DNA of 64,000 nt from contig CAYPKW010000005.1 in the NCBI GenBank assembly GCA_964411425.1, positions 1 through 64,000 on the forward strand. Direction: 5' to 3'. Under the pieces are notes generated by a model. It saw only the letters and a list, made by a program, of their open reading frames with translations, made no database searches and had not been told where the DNA came from. Positions 24,994-32,568 of the stretch are shown here, one piece after another. Within the stretch, counting starts at the first letter, position 1; the number at the start of each line of letters is the position of its first letter. Source of the stretch: CAYPKW01 sp964411425 (GTDB taxonomy: Bacteria; Pseudomonadota; Alphaproteobacteria; Dongiales; Dongiaceae). The position numbers and the translations under genes were made by a program.

Positions 24994-25700
24994 CAGAATT
25001 TCTCGACCCACGGCCTGAGGTCGAGTTCCAGCGTCCAGGCGCTGCGCGGCTGCAGGTGCAGTTGCCAAAATGTCTCGGCGATGGCGTCGGGGTCGAGCAG
25101 CGCGTCGGCGCCCCGATCGGCGCGCCGCCGCCCGGGGCGGTGCTCGGCCTCGATCTGCCCGTCGATGACGACATGGGCGACGTGGATGCCCCGCGGTCCC
25201 AGCTCGCGCGCCATGCTCTGCGCCAACGCCCGCAGTCCGAACTTGCCGACCGCCAGGTTGACGAAACCAGCGCTGCCGCGCAGCGCGGCGGTGGCGCCGG
25301 TGAACAGCACGGTGCCGGAGCCCCGCGCCGCCATGCGGCGGGCGGCCTCGCGGCCGACCAGGAAGCCGCCCAGGCAGCCGATGCGCCATGCCTGCTCGAA
25401 CTCCTCAGCGCCGGTCTCCAGCACCGTCCCGGGCCGGTAGCTGCCGGCGTTGTAGACCACGAGATCGGGATCGCCCAACTCGTCGCCGATCCGCTCGAAC
25501 AGCCGCACCACCTCGCCCTCGCGGGTCGCATCGCACGGGTACGCCCGCGCCCCGATCTCGCCGGCCAGCCGCTGCAACGGCTCAGGCCCGCGGGCGGCCA
25601 CCGCGGTGGCTGCGCCTGCGCGCGCGAAGCGGCGTGCCAGCGCCGCCCCGAGACCGCGCCCCGCTCCCACCACCAGGGCGATTTTTTTCCGTTCCGGCAT
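24993..25700 (-). CDS. Atypical SDR family oxidoreductase lacking the catalytic Tyr
   Basis: 235 aa. The Rossmann signature VVGAGRGLG (10-18) and YNAGS (103-107) are present. The catalytic region is altered: in FVNLAVGKFGLRALAQSMARELG the Lys remains but the residue four before it is Leu instead of Tyr, and the usual Ser region is FTGATAAL. This pattern recurs in a recognisable SDR subgroup (..AAAKFALRALAQSMARELGP.GIHVAHVVIDG..), so it is probably a real family rather than decay. It may be a keto-acid or hydroxyacid step or be regulatory. First gene of the minus-strand cluster. Confidence 0.8.
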   Translation of the reverse strand: MPERKKIALVVGAGRGLGAALARRFARAGAATAVAARGPEPLQRLAGEIGARAYPCDATREGEVVRLFERIGDELGDPDLVVYNAGSYRPGTVLETGAEEFEQAWRIGCLGGFLVGREAARRMAARGSGTVLFTGATAALRGSAGFVNLAVGKFGLRALAQSMARELGPRGIHVAHVVIDGQIEAEHRPGRRRADRGADALLDPDAIAETFWQLHLQPRSAWTLELDLRPWVEKF

Positions 25701-26078
25701 TTTCTTGCTCTCGCTCGCCGCTCCCTTGGGCCGAGGCTAACGCCCGATATGGTTAACGGGAAGAGAGATCTTGCCGGCCGCCGGGCCGGCCCGCGACTAG
25801 CCCTGTCCTCGATCCCGTCGCGGTTTTCCGCCGGTTCGTTCGATTCCCATAAAATTTTATCTGAATTGCTGCAAGTAATAAATCAGAGTTCCGCAGGTAT
25901 TTCTTGGTGTGCCTTCAATCCGCCGTAGGACAATGCAGCCAATGCTCGGATTAACCTGTCGTTCATGCCTGGGTGCGACTGTGGCGCATCCGATACTTCG
26001 GAAGCGATGAGTTCAAGGTTTGCGGCCGAGTTCGGACCTGACAGTAGACGCATAACATGCTTTAGGAGGATCTTAGAC
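25701..26078. other. Intergenic region before the Flp pilin, no gene seen
   Basis: 378 bases between divergent genes, with an AT-rich patch around 25845-25920 including the perfect palindrome ATAAAATTTTAT (near 25851). It likely holds promoters for both the minus-strand cluster and the pilin, but no confident -35/-10 pair or operator could be assigned. Confidence 0.4.
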
Positions 26079-26255
26079 ATGTTGAGGACCCTGCGTACTT
26101 TCCTGCGGGACGAGTCGGGCGTCACGGCGATCGAGTATGGCCTCATCGCCGCCCTGGTGGCCGTCGCCTGCATCATCGCCCTGACTTTCGTCGGCAACGA
26201 GCTCGAGGCCGTGTTCAACGAGGTCGGCAGCGAGCTCGACAGCGCCGTGACCTAA
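26079..26255 (+). CDS. Flp family type IVb pilin
   Basis: 58 aa from ATG 26079, 8 bases after a strong TAGGAGGA site. Class IVb prepilin pattern: short basic leader, then G-VTAIEYGLIAALVAVACII (the Glu five after the Gly cleavage site) and a short hydrophilic end. It is cleaved by a TadV/CpaA-type peptidase and assembled into Flp pili for attachment. No tad/cpa genes are in the window; a lone flp copy with its own terminator is common in alphaproteobacteria. Confidence 0.92.
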   Translation: MLRTLRTFLRDESGVTAIEYGLIAALVAVACIIALTFVGNELEAVFNEVGSELDSAVT

Positions 26256-26353
26256 AGAGGTACCCTGGCCCGCGCTCGTCGCGCGGGCAAGGGCGTCGAT
26301 GACCGGGGCCGGCTTGCGTCCCCCGGCCTCCGGCCCCGGTCCTTCGACCCGGC

Positions 26354-26394
26354 AAGAGCCCGGCCGCGCGCCAGCGTGGCCGGGCTCTTCGTTT
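26354..26394 (+). terminator. Rho-independent terminator after flp
   Basis: Perfect 12-bp stem AAGAGCCCGGCC / GGCCGGGCTCTT with a 12-base loop, followed by CGTTTGC. It lies about 100 bases past the pilin stop; the T-run is short. Confidence 0.7.
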
Positions 26395-26473
26395 GCGGCG
26401 CCGCTGCCGCGGTGACCCTGTTGGCGGACCGGCGGCTTCGTTATGGTGGAGTCGACCTTCGGGTGGTCCCCGC

Positions 26474-27637
26474 ATGACCGAGACGCGGCATAGGGCGGCG
26501 CTGCGCCTGTCGCTGTTCTATATCGCCATCTTCTCGTTCATCGGCATCGCCATGCCGTTCTGGCCGGTCTGGCTCGAGGCGAAGGGGCTGGCCGCCGGGG
26601 CGATCGGGGTTCTGCTGGCGCTGCCGATGTGGGTGCGCGTCTTGGCCACGCCCCTCGTCGCCGCCTTCGCCGACCGGTTCGGCGAGGTGCGCCGGCCGCT
26701 TGTCCTGTTGTCGCTGGGCAGTCTCGCAGCCTATGCGCTGTTTCTCTTCGCCGACCGGTTCTGGTCCTTGTTCGCGTTGACGGTGGTCTCGGCCGCCCTG
26801 CTGGCGCCGATCATGCCACTGGCCGACGCCCTGACCGTGCGGCTCGCGGCGGCCGGGCGCCTCGACTACGGGCGGGTGCGGCTGTGGGGTTCGCTGTCCT
26901 TCATCGTCGCCGCCATAGCCGGCGGCCGGTACCTCGCCGATCGGCCGGCCGACACGATCCTCGCTCTCATGCTCGCCGGCCTGGCGCTCACCGCCTTCGG
27001 CGCCGTGGCCTTGCCCGACCGCCGCCAGGCGTCGCCTGCGCGGCTCGGTCACGGAATACTGCGATTGATCGCCGACCGGCGCGTGCTGCTGCTGCTCGCC
27101 GCCGGCGGCTTGATCCAGTCGAGCCACGCCGCGCTGTTCGGCTTCGGCAGTCTGTACTGGCTGGCGGCCGGGCGGGCGCCGGACACCGTGGGCTGGCTGT
27201 GGGCGATCGGCGTGGCGGCGGAGATCGCGCTGTTCGCCGTCGGGGGCGCGCTGCTGCGCCGGCTGGGGCCCGCGCGGCTGCTGATGCTGGGCGGCGCCGC
27301 GGCCGTGGTGCGCTGGCTCGCCATCGCCGCCAGCGCCGATCTCGTCCTGCTCGTCTTCGCCCAGGCGCTGCACGCGGGCAGCTTCGCCGCCAGTCATCTG
27401 GCGGCCATGGACTTCCTTGCCCGCTTCGCCCCGGCGGGGTCCGCGTCGAGCGCCCAGTCGCTCTACGCCGCCGTCTCCTGGGGAGCGATCTTCGGGCTCA
27501 GCATGCTGCTGGCCGGCTATCTCTACCAGACCATCGGGGCGGGCGCCTTCCTCGCCATGGCCGGGCTCGCTCTTGCCGGCACCTTGACGGCCGCTATGCT
27601 GGAGCGTCTTGCCCCGCAGCACGGAGATCGGCCATGA
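26474..27637 (+). CDS. MFS transporter (HcaT/MFS_1-like)
   Basis: 387 aa from ATG 26474, 12 hydrophobic segments. The N-terminal F-I-G-I-A-MPFWPVWLEAKGL region and LATPLVAAFADRFGEVRRPL loop 2-3 resemble the phenylpropionate-permease (HcaT) branch of the major facilitator superfamily. The substrate is unknown. Its stop overlaps the upp start (ATGA), so both are translated from one message; a nucleobase or nucleoside substrate would fit, but this is only context. Confidence 0.82.
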   Translation: MTETRHRAALRLSLFYIAIFSFIGIAMPFWPVWLEAKGLAAGAIGVLLALPMWVRVLATPLVAAFADRFGEVRRPLVLLSLGSLAAYALFLFADRFWSLFALTVVSAALLAPIMPLADALTVRLAAAGRLDYGRVRLWGSLSFIVAAIAGGRYLADRPADTILALMLAGLALTAFGAVALPDRRQASPARLGHGILRLIADRRVLLLLAAGGLIQSSHAALFGFGSLYWLAAGRAPDTVGWLWAIGVAAEIALFAVGGALLRRLGPARLLMLGGAAAVVRWLAIAASADLVLLVFAQALHAGSFAASHLAAMDFLARFAPAGSASSAQSLYAAVSWGAIFGLSMLLAGYLYQTIGAGAFLAMAGLALAGTLTAAMLERLAPQHGDRP

Positions 27638-28287
27638 GCGCCTTGCCGCGTCGCTTCCCGCAACTTCGCCTGCTCGACCACCCGCTCATCCAGCACAAGC
27701 TCACGCTGATGCGCGACAAGCGCACGCCCACCATCCTGTTTCGCCAGTTGCTGCGCGAGGTCGCGCTGCTAATGGGCTACGAGGTGACCCGCGCGCTGCC
27801 GATCACGAGCGAGCGTATCGAGACGCCGCTCGCCGCCATGGACGCGCCGGTGATCGCCGGCCGGAAGGTGGCGGTGGTGTCGATCCTGCGCGCCGGGCTC
27901 GGCATGGCGGAGGGCCTCATGGAGCTGATTCCGCCGGCGCGCGTCGGGCACATCGGGCTGTACCGCGACCCGGCGAGCAAGCGGCCGGTCGAGTACTTCG
28001 TCAAGCTGCCGGAACCCGAGGGCCGGCTGTTCATCCTGGTCGATCCGATGCTGGCGACCGGTTACTCGGCGGTGGCCGCGGTGGACATCCTGAACCGGCG
28101 CGGCATCGGCGACGCCAATATCAGGTTCCTGGCGCTGGTCACCGTGCCGGAGGGCATGCAGGTGTTCGAGGCGGCGCACCCGAGCATCCCGGTGTTCGCC
28201 GCGGCGCTCGACGACCATCTGGACGGGCACGCCTACATCGTGCCCGGTCTGGGCGACGCCGGCGACCGGCTGTTCGGCACGAAGTAG
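27634..28287 (+). CDS. upp: Uracil phosphoribosyltransferase
   Basis: Converts uracil plus PRPP to UMP; 217 aa from ATG 27634. The PRPP-binding loop is FILVDPMLATGYSAVAAVDIL (about 131-151); other UPRT signatures are ILRAGLGMAEGL (84-95), GLYRDP, and the uracil-binding C-terminal YIVPGLGDAGDR. Full family length. It shares the MFS gene's stop/start overlap. The sequence immediately downstream is remnants and repeats. Confidence 0.95.
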   Translation: MSALPRRFPQLRLLDHPLIQHKLTLMRDKRTPTILFRQLLREVALLMGYEVTRALPITSERIETPLAAMDAPVIAGRKVAVVSILRAGLGMAEGLMELIPPARVGHIGLYRDPASKRPVEYFVKLPEPEGRLFILVDPMLATGYSAVAAVDILNRRGIGDANIRFLALVTVPEGMQVFEAAHPSIPVFAAALDDHLDGHAYIVPGLGDAGDRLFGTK

Positions 28288-28434
28288 CTACCCGCGTTCG
28301 GCGCGCAGGCTCAATTCATCGAGGCGCGCGGCAAGCCTTTGGCCGACCGCGCCGCCGTCGCCGCGAATGTTCTTCTGGAAGATCAGCTTGAGCGCGTCGA
28401 GATGGGTGCGGACCAGAAATGCGTCCGATTTCGT
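28288..28434 (-). pseudogene. 3' remnant of an unrecognised minus-strand gene
   Basis: A minus-strand frame ends at 28288 just after the upp stop and reads ...FLVRTHLDALKLIFQKNI..GGAVGQRLAARLDELSLRAERG. About 46 coding-like residues are present, then the frame runs into REP-like repeats at 28435-28471 with no start. I do not recognise the family. The C-terminal piece of a gene cut by the repeat cluster is the simplest reading. Confidence 0.35.
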
Positions 28435-28447
28435 TAACAGTGCAGAT

Positions 28448-28602
28448 TTCGGTGACAGTGCATTAAATTAACCGACTCTACGCTTCATTATGTTGGCGGG
28501 CATTAAGTGCACTGTCACCGTAACCCTGTCACCGTAATCCTGTCACCGTAATCCCCTGTCACCGTAATCCCGTAATCCTAAGTGCACTGTCACCGTAATC
28601 CC
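28448..28602. repeat. Cluster of REP-like TGTCACCGTAA motifs
   Basis: Five direct copies of TGTCACCGTAA lie at 28513, 28527, 28541, 28557 and 28588, and one inverted copy (TTCGGTGACAGTGCATTAA) at 28448. The inverted copy and the first direct copy (TTAAGTGCACTGTCACCGTAA) form a large imperfect palindrome around an AT-rich 30-base spacer. The same motif occurs once near the reverse transcriptase at 1.93 kb. It sits at the left border of the prophage-like remnant. Confidence 0.8.
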
Positions 28603-29069
28603 GCCGATCGATGCGACGATCGAGCGCTACGGCCCGCCGACGACGGAGATCCGCGACACGGAGGTGGTGCGGACCTGGCCCGTGGCGCCGATCCCGCTGG
28701 CCGAGCTGGTGGACGCCAAGCAGGACCAGTTCGACGGCTACCGGGACGGCCTGGCCGAAGCGCGGGTTCGCCTGGAACGGGAAGATGTTCGCGATCGACG
28801 AGCGGACGGTCCGCAACATCGTCGGCACCCTTTCGATAGCGCTGGCCGCCCAGGCGAACCCGGCTCTGTGGTCCGCCGACTTCGTGTGGATCGCCGAGGA
28901 CAATACCCGCGTGCCGATGACGCCGGGTCAGGTGATCGCCTTCGCCAAGGTCGCCTTCGACGCGCGGCGCAAGGCGATCATGATCGGCTGGAGCCACAAG
29001 GACGCGGTGGCGAAGCTCACCGATGCGAAGGCGATCCTCGGCTACGACTTCTCCGGCGGGTGGGTGTGA
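28603..29069 (+). pseudogene. Frameshifted phage DUF4376 (tail-fibre-associated) gene remnant
   Basis: Two frames join to one protein. The first reads IDATIERYGPPTTEIRDTEV.. to FDGYRDGLAEA; the second takes over at GFAWNGKMFAIDERTVRNIV.. and ends DFSGGWV (TGA 29067). The second part matches DUF4376 (F.WNGK.F..DE...; W.A.DN..VPMT..). The one-base shift lies around 28757-28766. There is no start codon: the 5' end abuts the repeat cluster. DUF4376 proteins occur in tail modules of caudoviruses, so this is a phage leftover. Confidence 0.75.
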
Positions 29070-29890
29070 GGGTCGCTCGTCGATTGCAAAGAAACGTACC
29101 GGCAGTCGGGTAGCCGATAATGCAGGAACGGCCGGCCCCACGGGCGGCGACGGATCGCGATCACGCCGGCCCGGCGTCTCCGGAGCACCACGCGCTGGCT
29201 GCCAGCTCGAATTCTCTGGAGGACGGTGAGTTCAACCCACCGCCTAGACGCATACTCGTAACCTCCACCGACTTGGAGGTCGCCAGAGGAATCATACCAC
29301 TCGCTGTCGGGGACATGGATGTAGTGGGGCGAGAATCTTGCAAGGGCAAGCTCACCGTTCGACACGTCGTAGAACCAGATCATCCCCTCTTGAAGCTCTG
29401 CCAGCCAACGGTGGTACGGCCGGGCCGAGAACCGCTCGAAGTGGGCCCCCGCATGGCCCAGCTTTTGAAAGTCCAACATGGGCAGCCACCAGACCGCATG
29501 ACCCATCGCGGCGAGTCGGATTGTGCGGCGCTCGATCTGGTTCAAGTCGATGTTGCTGTGCTGCAGTTCCACGGCAACGCTACGCCCACGATGGCGTACA
29601 AGGAGATCAGGGTGGCTGTTCCCGCCTTCGAGAAACAAGAACGGCTCCACCTCGACGTCGTAGCCGGCTGCTCGCAGTTCTGCCGCGAGACGCGCCTTCG
29701 CTTGAAGGTGAGCCAAGGTCTCGCCGGCACCATAACTGCAGATGGTCAGTGGCCGGTGGGCGAAGTGCGGAACGACGATCCGGCCCTGCTTCAGAATGAG
29801 GGATTCGTCGCATTCCGGGCATCGATGATCATCGCCTCGCCTTGCAAGAGACGCCTCTATTGGTTCGCCGTCGAGCCTAGCCGTAAGCAT
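29042..29890 (-). CDS. CoiA-like competence/nuclease family protein
   Basis: 282 aa. The N-terminal zinc-ribbon-like part is RCPECDESLILKQGRIVVPH FAHRP (23-47). The nuclease-like core follows: HLQAKARLAAEL (60-71), HPDLLVRHRGRSVAVELQHS (about 92-111), matching the PD-(D/E)xK-type pattern of CoiA (Asp, then Glu-x-Gln). CoiA promotes recombination during competence in Gram-positives; homologues in proteobacterial prophages are of unknown role. It lies opposite to the phage remnants, overlaps the DUF4376 end by 28 bases, and has lower GC than the core. The frame is intact. Confidence 0.72.
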   Translation of the reverse strand: MLTARLDGEPIEASLARRGDDHRCPECDESLILKQGRIVVPHFAHRPLTICSYGAGETLAHLQAKARLAAELRAAGYDVEVEPFLFLEGGNSHPDLLVRHRGRSVAVELQHSNIDLNQIERRTIRLAAMGHAVWWLPMLDFQKLGHAGAHFERFSARPYHRWLAELQEGMIWFYDVSNGELALARFSPHYIHVPDSEWYDSSGDLQVGGGYEYASRRWVELTVLQRIRAGSQRVVLRRRRAGVIAIRRRPWGRPFLHYRLPDCRYVSLQSTSDPHTHPPEKS

Positions 29891-30038
29891 TCACCCCTCG
29901 CCGCATCGAGCCGGCGGGGGCCGGGCTGTTGGCACAGCCCGAACCGCGGAGTGACGCTCCGCATGACCAGAACCGGCCACGTCCTGGCCACCCCGCCACC
30001 GGTGTGCACCGGCGGGGAAACGACAGGATTCCTCGGTC

Positions 30039-30854
30039 ATGGAGTCGATGCGGGATGTCCGCCCCGTTCTACCGGTCGCACCCTGCATCGGAGGAAAGCG
30101 CAACCTCGCCCGGCGCCTGGCCACGCTGATCGACGAGACGCCCCATACGACCTACGTGGAGGGCTTCGTCGGCATGGGTGGCGTGTTCTTTCGGCGCCGA
30201 AGAGTTCCTCAATCGGAGGTAGTGAACGACTGGAACCGCGACGTCGCAACCTTGTTCCGCGTGCTGCAGCGGCATTATGTCCCCTTCATCGACATGCTCC
30301 GCTACCAGCTAACGAGCCGCGCAGAGTTCGAGCGGCTAACAGAGACGGACCCAAAGACCGTAACGGACCTGGAGCGTGCGGCGCGTTTCCTCTACATCCA
30401 GCGCACCTCAATCGGGGGTCGCGTGCGTAGCCCAACCTTCGGTGTTTCTCTTGACCGGCCTGCTTGATTCGACGTGACCAGGCTGGGGCCGTTGTTGCAG
30501 GACGTCCATGAGAGACTAGCTGGCGTGGTGATCGAGTGCCTGCCATATCAGGAGGCGATCGCGCGCTACGATCGTCTGGGAACGCTGTTCTACCTCGATC
30601 CGCCCTATTGGGGCTCGGAATCGGACTACGGTCAGGGTCTGTTCGGGCGGGAGGATTTCGCCCGGCTGGCCGAGCTGCTGCGCGGGGTACGCCGACGGTT
30701 CATCCTGTCCCTCAACGACGTGGCCGAGGTGAGACGGCTATTTCGAGGATTCGGCGTCAAAGCGATCCAGACGAGTTACAGCATCGGCGGTTGGACCGGC
30801 GCCCGGAAAGCGGCCGGCGAGCTGATCATCTCCGGCCCGCGCCGGCGCCGTTAA
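30039..30854 (+). pseudogene. D12-class adenine-specific DNA methylase split by in-frame TGA
   Basis: A single frame of 271 codons has one TGA at 30465-30467. Upstream half: PCIGGKRNLARRL (SAM/DNA region), TYVEGFVGMGGVFFRR (motif FxGxG), VVNDWNRDVATLFRVLQ. Downstream half: YQEAIARYD..LFYLDPPYWG (catalytic DPPY) and GGWTGARKAAGELIISGP. All D12 motifs are present once, so this would be a whole Dam-like N6-adenine methylase if the TGA read as an amino acid; CGA (Arg) to TGA is a one-base change. Phage-type orphan methylase, probably inactivated. Reading-through is possible but unsupported. Confidence 0.85.
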
Positions 30855-30994
30855 CAGCGTCGTTGAACCGCCGTTCCAGGCGGGGTAGAGAGGCCTTCAA
30901 ATGCCGGCTGGACCCCCGCTACCGGGACTGCGCAAATCAAGTGTCCAAAGTGTGCAAATCAAGTGTCGCGCTACACTGAACCGGGCCGCCGCCC

Positions 30995-32536
30995 ATGACG
31001 TCCGAGGAGACAAGGGCGGCGGGGCGCGAACGGCGCCGGGCGCGGCGCGAGGGCGGGTTTCGCCAGCCGCCCTGGCGCAATCTCACCAATCCCTATCGGC
31101 CGATCGAAGTGCTGGACGAGGACCGGCTCGAGCGCATCCACGACGCCTCGATGCGTATCCTGGAGACGATCGGCCTCGAAATCCTCGGCGACGAGGCGCT
31201 CGACATCCTCGAGCGCCACGGCGCCGCGGTCGACCGCTCGACGCGGCGCGCCCGCCTCGATCGCGCCTTGGTCGCCGAGTGCGTCGCCAAGGCGCCGCGC
31301 GAATTCACCCTCTATTCCCGCGATCCGCGGCGCGACCTCGTGATCGGCGGCCGCAACGTCGTGTTCAGCGCGGTCTCGGGCGCGCCCAATTGCGCCGACC
31401 TCGACCGCGGTCGCCGACCCGGCAGCTACGCCGACTTTTGCGACCTTTTGCGGCTCACCCACAGCCTCAACGTCATCCACGGCGCTTCCGGCTATCCGGT
31501 GGAGCCGATCGACCTGCCGCCGGCGACGCGCCATCTCGACGCCCATTACGCCTTCATCACGCTCACCGACCGCGTGTGGCAGCCCTCGGCGATCGGCCGC
31601 CACCGGGTCGAGGACGGCATCGCCATGAATTGCATCGCGCGGAACATCGACCGCGAGCAGTTGGCGCGGAAGCCCGGCCTCATCACCGTCGTCAACACGA
31701 ACTCGCCGCTCAAGGTCGACGGGCCGATGCTGGACGGCCTCACGGCCATGGTGCGGGCGGGCCAGGCGGTGGCGGTGACGCCATTCACGCTGGCCGGCGC
31801 CATGGCGCCCGTCACGCTCGCGGGCGCGCTCGCGTTGCAGAACGCCGAGGCGCTCGGCATCATCGCCTTCGCCCAGATGGTGGCTCCGGGCGCCCCGATG
31901 CTCTATGGCGGCTTCACCTCGAACGTCGACATGAAGAGTGGCGCCCCCGCCTTCGGCACCCCGGAGTACACGCGCGCGGCAATGGCCGGCGGGCAGCTCG
32001 CGCGCCGCTATGGGCTGCCGTACCGCTCGTCCAACGCCTGCGCCGCCAATGCGGTCGACGCCCAGGCGGCGTACGAATCCGAAATGTCGGTGTGGGGCGC
32101 GGTGATGGGCGGCGCCAACCTCGTCAAGCACGGTGCCGGCTGGATGGAGGGCGGGCTGGTCGCCTCCTTCGAGAAGTTCATCGTCGATGCCGAAATCCTG
32201 CAGATGATGGCGGAGTTCCTGCAGCCCCTCGAAGTCAACGACGACACGCTTGCGCTCGACACCATCGCCGAGGTCGGGCCGGGGGGACATTTCTTCGGCA
32301 CCGCGCACACGCTCGCCCGCTACGAGACCGCGTTCTACGCGCCCATCCTCTCCGACTGGCGCAACTTCGAGACTTGGCGCGAGGCCGGGGCCGAGGACAC
32401 CGCGCGCCGCGCCAACGCCATCTGGAAGAAGCTGCTGGCCGAATATCAGCCGCCGCCCTTGGACCCCGCCATCGACGAGGCGCTCAAGGACTACGTCGCC
32501 CGGCGCAAGGCGGAGGGCGGCATCGGCGCTGGTTAG
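30995..32536 (+). CDS. Trimethylamine methyltransferase (MttB) family, non-pyrrolysine
   Basis: 513 aa, full-length MttB-like TIM barrel, with no in-frame amber codon, so not a pyrrolysine enzyme. Visible family segments: NPYRPIEVLDEDRLERIHDA (about 31-50), GASGYPVEPIDLPP, NTNSPLKVDGPML, APGAPMLYGGFTSNVDM, YGLPYRSSNACAAN and C-terminal YQPPPLDPAIDEALKDYV. Non-pyrrolysine MttB homologues transfer a methyl from quaternary amines such as glycine betaine to a corrinoid protein. No corrinoid protein gene is adjacent. The family is common in aerobic alphaproteobacteria, where function is mostly undefined. Confidence 0.88.
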   Translation: MTSEETRAAGRERRRARREGGFRQPPWRNLTNPYRPIEVLDEDRLERIHDASMRILETIGLEILGDEALDILERHGAAVDRSTRRARLDRALVAECVAKAPREFTLYSRDPRRDLVIGGRNVVFSAVSGAPNCADLDRGRRPGSYADFCDLLRLTHSLNVIHGASGYPVEPIDLPPATRHLDAHYAFITLTDRVWQPSAIGRHRVEDGIAMNCIARNIDREQLARKPGLITVVNTNSPLKVDGPMLDGLTAMVRAGQAVAVTPFTLAGAMAPVTLAGALALQNAEALGIIAFAQMVAPGAPMLYGGFTSNVDMKSGAPAFGTPEYTRAAMAGGQLARRYGLPYRSSNACAANAVDAQAAYESEMSVWGAVMGGANLVKHGAGWMEGGLVASFEKFIVDAEILQMMAEFLQPLEVNDDTLALDTIAEVGPGGHFFGTAHTLARYETAFYAPILSDWRNFETWREAGAEDTARRANAIWKKLLAEYQPPPLDPAIDEALKDYVARRKAEGGIGAG

Positions 32537-32568
32537 CGGCGCTCGCTGGCCGGACCGGACCGAAGAAG

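Noticed and set aside
26280..26340. GC-rich inverted repeats just before the flp terminator
   Set aside because: Short, imperfect arms expected by chance at this GC; the downstream 12-bp stem is the better terminator.
28441..28602. The tandem TGTCACCGTAA copies as a CRISPR array
   Set aside because: Repeat is 11-15 bases with 2-20 base gaps, no regular spacers and no cas genes.
29120..30430. 436-residue plus-strand ORF across the CoiA-like gene and methylase
   Set aside because: No family resemblance; it overlaps two recognisable genes in other frames.
31863..32060. Pyrrolysine insertion in the MttB-like protein
   Set aside because: The frame has no internal TAG; the enzyme belongs to the non-pyrrolysine branch.
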